From Mesorhizobium australicum (lineage in GTDB: Bacteria; Pseudomonadota; Alphaproteobacteria; Rhizobiales; Rhizobiaceae), in contig NZ_FXBL01000003.1 in assembly GCF_900177325.1 (NCBI RefSeq), positions 124,001-188,000 on the forward strand: a DNA stretch of 64,000 bases. Direction: 5' to 3'. Shown here in pieces: positions 1-9,362 of the stretch. The position numbers and the translations under genes are program-made. The notes under the pieces were generated by a model. The model did not search any database, was not told the DNA's origin, and saw only the letters and a program-made list of their open reading frames with translations. The number at the start of each line of letters is the position of its first letter. The stretch's first letter is position 1.

Positions 1-11
1 AGGATCGCACC

Positions 12-518
12 GTGAATCGACTGATCGTCGGGGGAGACGCATTGGTAGCAGGCATCGATCTCAACGGTGTCTCCGAAAAACCTGTGCCAGTCCTGCACGT
101 CCAGGAAGTTGGTGACGAGATCAGAACTTCGGACCTCTTTTTTCGGTTGGTTGTTCCCAACGCCGACCTACGCACTTTTATCGCTTTCAAGCTCGCCAGA
201 CATGTCGAAGACAACCCCGATGCCGAGCTTGCCAGAGAGGGTGTTCTTGCTGTGGCCGTTCCAACCAACCTCGATGACGTAGTCGCTGCGATACGCTCCC
301 TAACCTTAGACGATCTCGAGGCGCGCTACATGAACGCGCTCGACGCGCTCGATCGGTTGGTAGCTGAGCAATGCGGCATTTGTGATAGCCATCGAGATCA
401 CATGATATCAGCGATGATGAGCGATCCCATTCTTTCCAAGATGAGACCAATGCTGGCGCAACGCGGCCTGCGGGTACAGCCATATGCCGATCACAGCGAA
501 GGCGGGCGATATGAATAG
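12..518 (+). CDS. Hypothetical protein, 168 aa
   Basis: A GTG-started frame encodes a mostly hydrophilic protein that I do not recognise. The frame stays open to the window edge upstream, so the true start may lie outside the window. A Cys-x-x-Cys pair (CGIC, near residue 122) followed by a His-rich stretch is the only motif-like feature. There is no signal peptide and no membrane segment. The region downstream is gene debris, so this could be a plasmid or island gene, but no function can be assigned. Confidence 0.45.
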   Translation: MNRLIVGGDALVAGIDLNGVSEKPVPVLHVQEVGDEIRTSDLFFRLVVPNADLRTFIAFKLARHVEDNPDAELAREGVLAVAVPTNLDDVVAAIRSLTLDDLEARYMNALDALDRLVAEQCGICDSHRDHMISAMMSDPILSKMRPMLAQRGLRVQPYADHSEGGRYE

Positions 519-646
519 GCCGCTCCCGCCAAGCTGGGCTCAGTGACTGACAATGGGACGCAGTGAAATAAGTTGTCGCTGATGCGTGAGGTGTTCACGC
601 TTCGTGCTTCGCAAGTCGCATAAGATTGCAGAGCGGAACGGCGTGA

Positions 647-922
647 GACGCGATCTCCCGCGACCTGATCGGCCACCTGCGCGGCGCCGAAATGATTGCC
701 TCGGGTCCGCGCAGCCCGACGCCCGGCGCGCCCTATACCTTTGTCACGACCAAACAGTTCCTGCTGGAGTTCGGGCTGGATACATTGCGCGACCTGCCGG
801 ATTTCGAGGCACAAAAGGATGCCGGATTGCTCCCAAGGAAAAGGTACTGGCCGGGGATATCATGCCAGGGTTTGCAGACACCGGAGATGATGGGGCTAGC
901 GCCATCATGGACGAATAGATGA
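647..922 (+). pseudogene. Fragment of a ScpB-like segregation/condensation protein
   Basis: The frame after an in-frame TGA at 644-646 reads like the C-terminal part of alphaproteobacterial ScpB: SRDLIGHLRGAEMIASGPRS, then TPGAPYTFVTTKQFLLEFGL and LRDLPDFE. ScpB is the winged-helix partner of ScpA in the SMC chromosome-condensation complex. The N-terminal half is missing and the similarity ends near 840, after which the frame runs on into unrelated sequence. This is a remnant, not a working gene. The assignment rests on motif recognition only. Confidence 0.5.
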
Positions 923-1086
923 CCCGTGCCAATGCGGAAGGGCCAGCGATTTCACGCTCGCTGAATTGGGGGAGCGCAAGCCCTGCCTGAAGCGCGCCTC
1001 ATCGCAGGAAATGATGCAAGCCACGGTCAGGTGTTGCTCAGAAATGGAGCTTGGACATTGTCGAGTGCGCAGGTGGCGGGCTCCGT

Positions 1087-1416
1087 TTAGATGCCGAGCT
1101 GCGTCTCTCGAAACAACGCTGGCGTGACGCCGAACCGACGCCGGAATGCCTCGGTCAAGCGAACGGGAGGCGTCAGGCCGACCTGGGCGGCGACCGACTT
1201 GAGTGGAGCTCCTCGTGACAGAAGCATGCGGGCTGCATCGAGTCGGGCCGACTCGATGAAGCGGGCCGGTGTCTCGCCAGTCGCGGCAAGGAATTTGCGG
1301 TAAAAGCTCCGCTCGCTGAGGCCAGCCCGAGCCGCAAGGCTCGGGACGTCCAGCGGATGATCCAGTTTGGTCTGCATCCATGCAATCAATTCGGCAAACG
1401 GCCTGTCGGCTTTTGC
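1087..1416 (-). pseudogene. GlxA-type AraC regulator, C-terminal part (split by IS66)
   Basis: This piece encodes the AraC-family double helix-turn-helix, from LIAWMQTKLDHPLDVPSLAA to the end FRETQLGI. Its N-terminal partner lies at 4594-5264 on the same strand. Joining base 4594 to base 1408 on the minus strand restores one uninterrupted frame (AQAKADRPFAELIAW across the junction) of 330 codons, which is a normal length for GlxA-family regulators. The gene was therefore intact before the IS66 insertion and is now inactive. A free HTH half might still be made from an internal TTG, but no clear ribosome site supports this. Confidence 0.9.
1409..1416. repeat. Left 8-bp target-site duplication of IS66
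   Basis: GCTTTTGC directly precedes the element end that begins GTAAGCCTTCGG. The same 8 bases follow the other end at 4594-4601. An 8-bp duplication is the known signature of IS66-family insertion. Confidence 0.93.
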
Positions 1417-1454
1417 GTAAGCCTTCGGTGAGGGCCGCGACGCAGCCGTGATCT

Positions 1455-2072
1455 TCAGCCCGTTTGCCTGCGGTTCTTCTCGAAGCCAGCCTTTCCGAGA
1501 GCGCGGCGTCTGGCGAGCTTTCCGATCCGGGCTCGGACTTCGCCATCATCGACTTGAGCGCGGTCGAACGGACGGCCGTGCCAGCGCTTCAGTTCGCGAT
1601 GCTGCTCGTGTTTGGGGTCGGCGATGGCGTCGAGGAACAATTCGAAGCCGGGGATGCCGCCGACATCTTCGGGTGGGCCGCGGCCGGCACCGCCGATGTA
1701 GCTGGGATACTCGACAGTGGGATCGGCGTCGGCGATTGCCTCAATGGTAATCGTGTGCCGCCAGTCGTCACCGAAGTCGTAGGTGTAGGCCAGTTGCGTG
1801 ATGCCGCGATCGACCAGCGTGCCGAGCCGCATCGTCTTCGCCGAGTAGGTTCTGTCGCGCAAGCTATCCCATTCGGGATCGGGGATGGCGTAGCGCTTTC
1901 CGTCGGCGCGGAACTCGAACAGATGATAGTCGTCGAACGGCATGGCTGCCTGGATTACGTCATGCAAGGCCTTGAGCGTTGCCGTCAGCGGCACCTCGAC
2001 CCGCCGCCATATGGCGGGCTGCCAGTCATCGAGTTGGATCCTGATGCGGGCGATGCGATCAGCGTGATTCAT
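1455..2072 (-). CDS. pRiA4b ORF-3-like passenger protein of IS66
   Basis: The product of 205 aa begins MNHADRIARIRIQLDDWQPA and contains the hallmarks of the plasmid pRiA4b ORF-3 family: IWRRVEVPLTATLKALHDVI, HLFEFRADGKRY and YTYDFGDDWRHTI. The biochemical role of this family is not known. Its ATG overlaps the tnpC stop codon (ATGA at 2069-2072), so it is probably translated by coupling to the transposase. Longer upstream frames are shadows of tnpC. It lies fully inside the element and is a cargo gene. Confidence 0.85.
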   Translation of the reverse strand: MNHADRIARIRIQLDDWQPAIWRRVEVPLTATLKALHDVIQAAMPFDDYHLFEFRADGKRYAIPDPEWDSLRDRTYSAKTMRLGTLVDRGITQLAYTYDFGDDWRHTITIEAIADADPTVEYPSYIGGAGRGPPEDVGGIPGFELFLDAIADPKHEQHRELKRWHGRPFDRAQVDDGEVRARIGKLARRRALGKAGFEKNRRQTG

Positions 2073-3715
2073 GCCGCCAATCTTGCAGATTGCGCGCCCC
2101 AGTTCCACGGTAGGAGGTCGGTCAGGCGGCTCTGCGGGGTGTCGGCGACGAGCGCGAGCACGTCTGCCAGCCAGGCCTGTGGATCGACGTCGTTCATCTT
2201 CGCGGTCTGGATCAGCGTCGCCATGGCGGCGGCACGCTCGGCGCCTCGGCTGGAGCCCGCGAAGAGCCACGCTTTGCGACCGAGGGCAAAACCTCTGAGC
2301 GCTCGCTCGGCGGCATTGTTCGACAGGCAGGCCCGCCCGTCGTCGAGGAATGAGGCGAAGCTGTCCCAGCGTCTGAGCATGTAGTCGATCGGCTTTGCGA
2401 CGGTCGCCGAGCGCGAGAGCGTGCCGCGTTGCTCGCCGAGCCAGACGCGCAAATCGTCGACGAGCGGGCGGCTGCGATCCTGTCTGGCCTCGCGGCGCTC
2501 GTCGGCGCCCAGACCGTTGATCTCGCGCTCGATGGCAAAGAGCGCGTCAATGCGCTTCACCGCCTCAAGGGCGATTGGCGACACGGGCGCGGCGCCGGAC
2601 CCGCGCCGTGCGCTCGCTGCAATGTCGGCCAGTTCGAAGAAGCGGCGACGGGCATGGGACCAGCAGAGCGCCGACGTGACCGGTCCGCCCGGACGCGCGG
2701 GATCATAAAGCCCGTTGTAACCGCCATAGGCGTCGGCCTGCAGGATGCCGCGCCAAGCTGCAAGATGCGCATCCGGATGCTCCTGCCGCCGGTCGCGCGA
2801 AGCGAAGTAAAGCGCCGCCGGCGGATCTGAACCGCCGAAGGGTCTGTCGTCGCGCACATAGGTCCAGATGCGGCCGGTGTCGGTCTTGCCTTTGGCCAGG
2901 ATCGGCACCGTCGTGTCGTCGGCGTGTAGCCTTTCGGCCGCCATGACATGCCCTGCGATCAACTCATGCAACGGCGCAAGCGCCACCGTCGCCGCGCCAA
3001 CCTGGTCGGCGAGCGTCGATACCGAGAGGTCGATGCCCTCGCGGCCGTAGCGCTCGCTCTGGCGATTGAGTGGCTGGTGCTGACCGAACTTCTCGAACAG
3101 CAGCATGGCCAGCAGGTTCGGTCCCACAAAGCCGCGCGGCGTCACATGGAACGGCGCGGGCGGCTGCGTGATGGCTTCACACGCGCGGCAGGAGAACTTC
3201 TCTCGCACTGTCTGGATTACCTTCCACTGGCGCGGGATCACTTCCAGGGTCTCGGTGACGTCTTCACTCAGCTTCGACAGCTTCGTGGAGCCACAGCACG
3301 GGCACGACGTCGGCGCCGCGATGACGACCCGCTCGCGCGGCAGATGCGGCGGAAAGGGCTTGCGGACCGGACGGCCGCGAGGCCGCGCAGGCAGCAACGC
3401 CTGGCGCGACATCGCCTCCGCCGCGAGTTCGTCCTCAGTCGCCTTCGCTTCGAGCTCTTCGAGCTGAAGCTCCATCTGGTCGATGAGGCGCATAGTGCGC
3501 TCGGAGCGCTGACCATAGAGCTCGCGCTTGAGTTTCTCGATCATCAGCTTGAGATGCGCGATCGTCGCCTCGGTCGATGACGCTGTGGCCTTTGAGGCGA
3601 GGGCTTCGGCTTGCGCCTCGATCCGTGCCTGGCGCTCCGCCAGAATCATCGCATGCGCCGCCGCCAGATCGGTCGGCAGTGACGGCAGCAGTGGCGATTC
3701 AGCGGGCGCGTTCAC
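2069..3715 (-). CDS. tnpC: IS66 family transposase TnpC
   Basis: This 548-aa protein is the large DDE transposase of IS66 elements. It has an N-terminal coiled coil (about residues 45-100, LKLMIEKLKRELYGQRSERT), a zinc-finger-like CPCCGS segment, and a catalytic core with HADDTTVPILAKGKT, the motif ADAYGGYNGLYD and, near the C terminus, LSNNAAERALRGFALGRKAW. The length and domain order are normal, so it looks intact. It sits downstream of tnpB with a 45-bp gap. Confidence 0.95.
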   Translation of the reverse strand: MNAPAESPLLPSLPTDLAAAHAMILAERQARIEAQAEALASKATASSTEATIAHLKLMIEKLKRELYGQRSERTMRLIDQMELQLEELEAKATEDELAAEAMSRQALLPARPRGRPVRKPFPPHLPRERVVIAAPTSCPCCGSTKLSKLSEDVTETLEVIPRQWKVIQTVREKFSCRACEAITQPPAPFHVTPRGFVGPNLLAMLLFEKFGQHQPLNRQSERYGREGIDLSVSTLADQVGAATVALAPLHELIAGHVMAAERLHADDTTVPILAKGKTDTGRIWTYVRDDRPFGGSDPPAALYFASRDRRQEHPDAHLAAWRGILQADAYGGYNGLYDPARPGGPVTSALCWSHARRRFFELADIAASARRGSGAAPVSPIALEAVKRIDALFAIEREINGLGADERREARQDRSRPLVDDLRVWLGEQRGTLSRSATVAKPIDYMLRRWDSFASFLDDGRACLSNNAAERALRGFALGRKAWLFAGSSRGAERAAAMATLIQTAKMNDVDPQAWLADVLALVADTPQSRLTDLLPWNWGAQSARLAA

Positions 3716-3760
3716 AAGGACAGGGAATCACATCCGTCCGCAAAAACAAGGCGCAAAGCT

Positions 3761-4108
3761 CTATCCGATCGCAGTCGGACGCCAGGTCTCCAGCGGATTG
3801 CGCCAGTCGATTCCGGAGAGCAGATACCCCATCTGCGCCGGCGTGATCGCGACAACGCCGTCGGCCGGCGACGGCCACAGAAAGCGACCCTTCTCCAGTC
3901 GTCGGACGTAGAGGCTGGCCGCCTGCCCATCGTGCCAGATCACCTTCAGAAGATCGCCGCGACGCCCGCGGAAGCAGAAGATGTGGCCGCCGAGCGGATC
4001 GCGCTTCAAGACCTCCTGTGCCACCAGCGCCAGCGAGGCGAATCCCTTCCGCATATCGGTGTGGCCGGTCGCCAGCCACACTTTCACGCCGACCGGGACC
4101 GGGATCAC
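3761..4108 (-). CDS. tnpB: IS66 Orf2/TnpB accessory protein
   Basis: The 115-aa product starts [20 protein letters not shown] and contains the conserved IS66 Orf2 signature [20 protein letters not shown]. It is required with TnpA and TnpC for IS66 transposition in characterised family members. Its start overlaps the end of tnpA by 4 bp, as is usual for translational coupling in this family. Confidence 0.95.
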   Translation of the reverse strand: MIPVPVGVKVWLATGHTDMRKGFASLALVAQEVLKRDPLGGHIFCFRGRRGDLLKVIWHDGQAASLYVRRLEKGRFLWPSPADGVVAITPAQMGYLLSGIDWRNPLETWRPTAIG

Positions 4109-4548
4109 CTGAGCGCCTCCAGGCCGCGCGCCAACTTGAGCATCACATCGATATCGACACCGCCTTCGGCGATGACGCGCCGACCACAGCGCAGCACGAT
4201 CTCGACCCGCCCCGGCGTCGGTCCGGCGACCGCCAAGGCCGGCGGCGCACCCGCGCCAATCATCCGGGCGTCCTCACGCCGGTCGGTCTCGGGCGTCACC
4301 ATCATCGGGACAAATCCTTGAGGCGCAGCGCTCGGCTCGACCAACAATGCCCGCCGCCAAGCCAGCAGTTGCGAGCGTGCGATCCCATACCGCCGCGCAG
4401 TCGCGGAGATCAGGCGCGGACCGGCCATGCTCTCCAGCACAATCCGCTCCTTCTCGCCCTCGCTCCAGCGGCGGCGACGTCCAGTCTCCACCACGTCGAG
4501 CCGGCTCAAGACACTGTCAGTATGGATGTCCATACTCACAGTGCTCAA
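4105..4548 (-). CDS. tnpA: IS66 TnpA (helix-turn-helix accessory protein)
   Basis: This 147-aa protein has the N-terminal helix-turn-helix typical of IS66/IS3 OrfA proteins ([20 protein letters not shown], then [20 protein letters not shown]). The C-terminal half ([20 protein letters not shown]) is typical of IS66 TnpA. An internal ATG 15 bases downstream is an alternative start. It is the first gene of the tnpABC set, starting 45 bp inside the element's right end. Confidence 0.92.
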   Translation of the reverse strand: MSTVSMDIHTDSVLSRLDVVETGRRRRWSEGEKERIVLESMAGPRLISATARRYGIARSQLLAWRRALLVEPSAAPQGFVPMMVTPETDRREDARMIGAGAPPALAVAGPTPGRVEIVLRCGRRVIAEGGVDIDVMLKLARGLEALR

Positions 4549-4593
4549 CGATTTGCCTCACTCAGCGCAAGGCGGCTCATGCCGGATGGGTAC

Positions 4594-4601
4594 GCTTTTG
4601 C
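4594..4601. repeat. Right 8-bp target-site duplication of IS66
   Basis: This copy of GCTTTTGC abuts the right end of the IS66 element and matches the copy at 1409-1416 exactly. Confidence 0.93.
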
Positions 4602-5264
4602 CTGCGCCCGCAGAAGCGGACTGAACTGGGACTGATAGCCCGGACGGCGGGCATAGACGACCAGGTGCTTCGCCACTTCGCTGGCTATCACGCCGTCAAG
4701 GTCGCTACCGATCATAGCAAGCGTCATGTCGATGCCGGTCGTCACGCCTGCCGAGGTCCAGATCTTTCCGTCCACGACATAGACGCTGTCCCGGTCCACT
4801 TCGACAGACGGATAAAGCTCGGCGAGCGGCCCGCAAGCTCTCCAATGCGTCGCAACGCGTTTCCCGTCCACGAGTCCGAGCGCGGCAAGGATGAACGTAC
4901 CGGCGCAGACCGATCCGAAGCGCTCCGCCGCTTGCACATATTGCGGCAGCCAGCGGACGGCCGGTTCGGAGATCACCGCCTCGAGATTTTCGGCCTCGGC
5001 ACCAGCGATCAGGAGCGTGTTAGCAGGCCGCACCGGCGAAAGTGCGTGGGTCTCGACCGCTATCCCGGAGCTGCTCTGCACCGGCCCCCCGACCGGCGAG
5101 ATCATCTCGACAGTATAGAAAGGCTGTTCGCCGCGCTCAGTCAACACATGGTTGGCGACACCAAAAGCCGACGCGGGACCGGTAGCATCGAGCAGTTCGA
5201 ATCCGGGAAAGATGAAGATCAGAACCTTATGCGGCATTGGCAGAATTTCGCATGTTCTTGACAT
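4594..5264 (-). pseudogene. GlxA-type AraC regulator, N-terminal DJ-1/PfpI-like part
   Basis: The fragment encodes the DJ-1/PfpI-like sensory half of a GlxA-family transcription regulator: HKVLIFIFPGFELLDATGPA, the nucleophile-elbow region FGSVCAGTFILAALGLVDGK and RVATHWRACGPLAELYPSV. It ends at the IS66 junction in the linker LLRAQAKA. Possible starts are ATG at 5264 or 5237. Its DNA-binding half is at 1087-1416. It is divergent from the membrane protein gene at 5421, which could have been its target (inference). Confidence 0.9.
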
Positions 5265-5420
5265 TCATGCCACATCGCTTCGCTGTTAGTTTAGCGGACG
5301 TCAAGCGTGCTGGCTCCAGCCGACGCGCGATCATCAAGGATATGGGTAGGAACCGCACGATGAAGCATGCGGAAGAAGCGTCCACACCGTCGCCACGAAC
5401 CGATAGTAGGGAACTCGTCG

Positions 5421-5999
5421 ATGGAGGAACGAGCGGCCCATCAGGCATTTCTTCCCTGCAATGGTGGCCGGCATTTGCAGGCATCGGGGTTCGCCGCTTT
5501 CGTAGCGTTCGACCTGTTCAGCGGTAAGGAACATGGCGGAGAACTGGCTTCGATTGTCGCTGCCTCGGGCCTGGTGTATCTCGCCGCCGCCGCACTCGAG
5601 AAACCGTCGGCATCCTGGCTGGTCTTTTTCGGATCCGTCGTCGTCATCACGGTTGCAAAAATGGGAGTCATCAGCGTCGATGCGACTTGGCTTCTCCTCG
5701 CTATCGCTGCGGCATTCCTCGGCTACGGAGTGGTGCATGGCACCTATCGCTCAGCCGGTGGTGGCCTGCCCCTTCAGACCATCGCGATGATCGCCTTCGG
5801 CGCCATCGCAGCGATCGCTCTTTATCTCGATCCCACCGCGGGCGCTTATCTCGTGGCTACCGGCCTGTTCGCACATGCTGTATGGGACGTGTACCATCAC
5901 CGGGTGAACAAGGTCGTATCGCGTTCGATGGCTGAGTTCTGCTGCGTTCTGGATGTAGCGCTGGCGGGCGCGATCGTCATCGCGACTGCCAGCAGCTGA
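5421..5999 (+). CDS. Small integral membrane protein, unknown function
   Basis: The likely start is ATG at 5421 (MEERAAHQAFL), preceded by a weak purine-rich stretch; an earlier in-frame start at 5367 is less likely. About 192 residues form at least five hydrophobic segments, for example LASIVAASGLVYLAAAAL, WLVFFGSVVVITVAK, WLLLAIAAAFLGYGVV and LQTIAMIAFGAIAAIALYL. There is no recognised catalytic motif. It is transcribed away from the interrupted GlxA-type regulator, so it may be a target of that regulator. I cannot name the family. Confidence 0.7.
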   Translation: MEERAAHQAFLPCNGGRHLQASGFAAFVAFDLFSGKEHGGELASIVAASGLVYLAAAALEKPSASWLVFFGSVVVITVAKMGVISVDATWLLLAIAAAFLGYGVVHGTYRSAGGGLPLQTIAMIAFGAIAAIALYLDPTAGAYLVATGLFAHAVWDVYHHRVNKVVSRSMAEFCCVLDVALAGAIVIATASS

Positions 6000-6265
6000 T
6001 CTGGAACGCGCTGCGCAGCCGATAGGCCAGGCGCTTGCGGCCAGAACTTCAGGATCTCGCGGTTATTCACGCACCGGATGGTCGCTACTCGATCCGCATG
6101 CGGCGCGCCGAAACAGAAGCTTCCGATACGGATCACGGACATCTTCCCGAACTGACCGCCAAGGGAAATTCAGCCTTGCTATCAGGCTCGGCGCACAAGG
6201 AAGTGTTTCACGCGGTTCGGGCTCCTCGACGATGACGTGGAGGTCTCCATGCGATCGGCGGCGCG

Positions 6266-6664
6266 CTACTGTACCGTGCGTTTGCCCGCCAGCCCATCGA
6301 TGATCGGGCATTCGGGCCGGTCGTCGCCATGGCAGTGGGCGACGAGATGCTTCAGCACGTCGCGCAGCCCCTGCAGCTCGGCCAACTTGCGATCGATCTT
6401 CATGAGCTTGGCTTCCGCGATCGCTTTGACCTCGGCGCTCTCGCGGTGTTTGTCACTGTAGAGCGACAGGAGTTGGCGGCATTCCTCAACGGAAAAACCC
6501 AGTCCGCGCGAGCGCTGGAGAAAGCGCAGGCGGTGGACGTCCTCCATGGAGTAGTCGCGATAGCCGTTGCCGGCGCGGTCGGGCCGAATGAGGCCGATAT
6601 CCTCGTAATAGCGGATTGTCTTCGGTGGCAAACCGGACCTATCCGCGGCAGTTCCGATGTTCAT
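6266..6664 (-). CDS. cueR: Copper-responsive MerR-family regulator (CueR-like)
   Basis: The 132-aa product begins MNIGTAADRSGLPPKTIRYY, a standard MerR-family winged helix, followed by a dimerisation coiled coil. The C-terminal loop CHGDDRPECPI carries the two cysteines that bind a monovalent metal ion in CueR. I chose ATG 6664 because the extra upstream residues of the longer frame do not fit the family. It lies just downstream of copA on the same strand, and two MerR-type operator dyads sit in front of copA. It probably activates copA and the divergent DUF305 gene in response to Cu(I). Confidence 0.88.
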   Translation of the reverse strand: MNIGTAADRSGLPPKTIRYYEDIGLIRPDRAGNGYRDYSMEDVHRLRFLQRSRGLGFSVEECRQLLSLYSDKHRESAEVKAIAEAKLMKIDRKLAELQGLRDVLKHLVAHCHGDDRPECPIIDGLAGKRTVQ

Positions 6665-6707
6665 GAAGCTTCTCCAGCTTTGGGGCGGCGACGCGCTGTG
6701 CGGAGCA

Positions 6708-9218
6708 TCATCCGTTGAGATCGATCCTGCGCAGCCTAAGCGCATTGCCGATGACGGACACCGATGACAGGCTCATGGCGGCCGCCGCGATCATCGGCGA
6801 AAGCAGCGTGCCGAAGACCGGATAGAGGATGCCCGCCGCGACCGGCACACCGAGCACGTTGTAGACGAAGGCAAAGAACAGGTTCTGCTTGATGTTCCTG
6901 ATCGTCGCCTGTGAAAGCCGCCTGGCGCGCACGATGCCGTTGAGATCGCCCTTCACCAGTGTGATACCGGCGCTCTCGACCGCCACGTCCGCGCCGGTGC
7001 CCATGGCGATGCCGACGTCCGCCGCAGCAAGTGCTGGCGCGTCGTTGACGCCGTCACCGGCCATGGCGACCGATGCGCCCTTCGCGCGCAGTTCGTCGAT
7101 CAGCTTCTGCTTGCGTTCGGGCAGCATACCGGCGCGAACCGCGTCGATGCCGAGCTTTTGGGCCACGGCCTTCGCCGTGCGCTCATTGTCGCCGGTCGCC
7201 ATGATGATCTTCAGCCCACTGTCGTGCAACGCGCGGATCGCGTCGGTCGTTGTTGCCTTGATCGGATCGGCGACGGCAACGATGCCGGCGAGGCGGTTGT
7301 CGACGGCGACGAACATCGCTGTCTTGCCTTCAGATCGCAGCGCATTCGCGCGCTGCTCGAGAGCGCTTGTATCTGCCTTTAAATCGTCCATCATCGCGTT
7401 GTTGCCAAGTGCAACGACGCGGCCCGACACTTTTCCAGAAACGCCCTTGCCAGTGATCGCGTCGAAGTCGGTGGCGGTGGTCAGTGTCGCGCCGCGTGCC
7501 TCGGCGCCTTCGACGATCGCCTCGGCGAGCGGGTGTTCGGAGCCGCGTTCGAGGCTTGCCGCCAGCGACAGGAGTTCGGGCTCCGCGAATCGTTCGACTG
7601 CGATGACATCGGTCAGCGTCGGCCGGCCTTCGGTCAGTGTGCCGGTCTTGTCTACGATCAGTGTGTCGACCTTGGCGAAACGCTCCAGTGCCTCGGCGTC
7701 CTTGATCAGCACGCCGGCTTGGGCACCGCGGCCCGTCGCCGTCATGATCGACATCGGTGTGGCGAGACCCAGCGCGCAGGGGCAGGCGATGATCAACACC
7801 GAGACCGCCGAGACGATGGCGAAGATCATACTAGGAGGCGGCCCAAACATCGCCCAGACGACGAAGGCGACGATCGCGATGAGCACGACCGTTGGCACGA
7901 AATAGAAGGACACCCGGTCGGCGAGTCCCTGGATCGGCGCCCGGCTGCGTTGTGCCTTCGCCACCATCTCGACGATCCTCGACAGCATGGTCTCGGAGCC
8001 GACGCGCTCGGCACGAATGACGAGCGTGCCGTTCTTGTTGAGAGTGCCGCCCGTTACGCCATCGCCTTCGGTCTTCTCGACAGGGAGCGGTTCGCCGGTG
8101 ATCATGGATTCGTCGATCGAGGAACGGCCTTCGAGCACGGTTCCATCGACCGGAACGCTGTCGCCGGGTCGCACCCGCAACCTGTCGCCCGAGATCACTT
8201 CGTCGAGCGGCACGTCGGTCTCCGACCCGTCCTGTGCGATCCGCCTGGCAGTCTTCGGGGCGAGGTCGAGCAGGGCGCGGATTGCCGAGCCGGTGCGCTG
8301 GCGCGCCCTCAGTTCCAGCACCTGCCCGAGAAACACCAGCGCGACGATCACCGCCGCGGCCTCGAAATAGACCGGAACCGTGCCGCCATGGCCGCGGAAC
8401 TGGTGCGGAAAGATGCCGGGAAAGAGCGTAGCGACCACGCTGTAGACATAGGCCGTTCCGACGCCGATCGAGATCAGCGTCCACATATTTGGGCTGCGGT
8501 TCACGATCGATTCGTAGCCCCGGTGGAAGAAGGGAAGCGCGGCCCACAGCACAACCGGCGTCGCCAGCACGAGTTCGATCCAGGCGGCCACATGCTCGCC
8601 GATCCAGTCGCGGAACGGCAGGCCGACCATCGGCCCCATGGTGATCAGCAGCAGCGGCAGCGACAGGACGGCGCTGACCCACAGCCGGCGGGTGAAATCG
8701 ACCAGCTCGGGATTGGGGCCTTCGTCGCCGGTCGGCACGCCCAATGGTTCCAGCGCCATGCCGCAGATGGGGCATGAGCCGGGCTTGTCGCGCACGATCT
8801 CCGGATGCATGGGGCAGGTATATTGCGTGCCCTTCGGCATCGGTTCCGGCGCGGGCCGGTCGCCAAGATACTTCGCCGGTTCTGCCTCGAACTTGTCCTT
8901 GCAACCGGCCGAGCAGAAATAGAAGCCCTTACCTTCGTGCCGCGCAAAATGCTTCGCGCTGGCGCGGTCGACGCTCATGCCGCAGACCGGATCGGTCGCA
9001 GTCAAGTAATCCGCGGGCTGCCTCATGAACTTCGTCCGGCAGGACTCGGAGCAGAAATGATAGACATGCCCGTCATAGGTCGCTGACGGTTTGCCTTTGC
9101 CCGGATCGACGGTCATGCCGCAGACAGGATCGCGCAATGTGGCGCCGTCGTCGGCTTTCTCATGCGTGGAGCAGCAGCCGCCGGATTGGCCGTGTTTGTG
9201 GTGCGGTTCCTGTTTCAT
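6708..9218 (-). CDS. copA: Copper-translocating P1B-type ATPase
   Basis: This protein of about 836 aa exports Cu(I) across the inner membrane. The N terminus has two YHS-like metal-binding modules ([20 protein letters not shown] and [16 protein letters not shown]) and a heavy-metal-binding segment ([20 protein letters not shown]) instead of classical CxxC HMA domains. The core has the CPC metal channel motif ([12 protein letters not shown]), the phosphorylation site DKTGTLTEG, the SEHPLAEAI motif and the hinge [23 protein letters not shown] 9218 gives [11 protein letters not shown], a His-rich metal-binding start. It is divergent from the DUF305 gene and followed by cueR. Confidence 0.93.
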   Translation of the reverse strand: MKQEPHHKHGQSGGCCSTHEKADDGATLRDPVCGMTVDPGKGKPSATYDGHVYHFCSESCRTKFMRQPADYLTATDPVCGMSVDRASAKHFARHEGKGFYFCSAGCKDKFEAEPAKYLGDRPAPEPMPKGTQYTCPMHPEIVRDKPGSCPICGMALEPLGVPTGDEGPNPELVDFTRRLWVSAVLSLPLLLITMGPMVGLPFRDWIGEHVAAWIELVLATPVVLWAALPFFHRGYESIVNRSPNMWTLISIGVGTAYVYSVVATLFPGIFPHQFRGHGGTVPVYFEAAAVIVALVFLGQVLELRARQRTGSAIRALLDLAPKTARRIAQDGSETDVPLDEVISGDRLRVRPGDSVPVDGTVLEGRSSIDESMITGEPLPVEKTEGDGVTGGTLNKNGTLVIRAERVGSETMLSRIVEMVAKAQRSRAPIQGLADRVSFYFVPTVVLIAIVAFVVWAMFGPPPSMIFAIVSAVSVLIIACPCALGLATPMSIMTATGRGAQAGVLIKDAEALERFAKVDTLIVDKTGTLTEGRPTLTDVIAVERFAEPELLSLAASLERGSEHPLAEAIVEGAEARGATLTTATDFDAITGKGVSGKVSGRVVALGNNAMMDDLKADTSALEQRANALRSEGKTAMFVAVDNRLAGIVAVADPIKATTTDAIRALHDSGLKIIMATGDNERTAKAVAQKLGIDAVRAGMLPERKQKLIDELRAKGASVAMAGDGVNDAPALAAADVGIAMGTGADVAVESAGITLVKGDLNGIVRARRLSQATIRNIKQNLFFAFVYNVLGVPVAAGILYPVFGTLLSPMIAAAAMSLSSVSVIGNALRLRRIDLNG

Positions 9219-9252
9219 GGGGTCCTCGCATCTGTGATCGGACCATGGATGC

Positions 9253-9273
9253 ACCTTCCAGCCACTGGAGGGT
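9253..9273. promoter_or_regulatory. MerR/CueR-type operator dyad in front of copA
   Basis: ACCTTCCAGCCACTGGAGGGT is an imperfect dyad of the form used by CueR-type regulators (ACCTTCC, spacer, GGAGGGT). It lies 35 bp upstream of the copA start. With the second dyad at 9301 it occupies the divergent intergenic region. Confidence 0.72.
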
Positions 9274-9300
9274 CAAGCAGTTTCCGCATTAACTTACTTG

Positions 9301-9321
9301 ACCTTCCCCTAGCTGGAAGGT
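9301..9321. promoter_or_regulatory. Second MerR/CueR-type operator dyad, facing the DUF305 gene
   Basis: ACCTTCCCCTAGCTGGAAGGT is a near-perfect dyad of the CueR class, placed about 40 bp upstream of the DUF305 start. The bases TTGACCTTCC could also supply a -35 element. Two separate dyads suggest one operator per divergent promoter. Confidence 0.72.
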
Positions 9322-9362
9322 GCAGCCTGTCCGTCATCGACCCAATGAAACAGGAGAACGCC

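Larger units (their letters stand above)
1417..4593 (-). mobile_element. IS66-family insertion sequence with passenger gene (3177 bp)
   Basis: The element is bounded by GTAAGCCTTCGGTGAGGGC on the left and, read inward from the right, GTACCCATCCGGCATGAGCC; these are imperfect inverted repeats. The 8-bp duplication GCTTTTGC flanks both ends. It carries tnpA, tnpB and tnpC in the usual order on the minus strand and a fourth gene of the pRiA4b ORF-3 family. It interrupts a GlxA-type regulator. Confidence 0.93.

Noticed and set aside
6035..6311. Short overlapping frames between the membrane protein and cueR
   Set aside because: They have no ribosome site, no motif and overlap each other on opposite strands.
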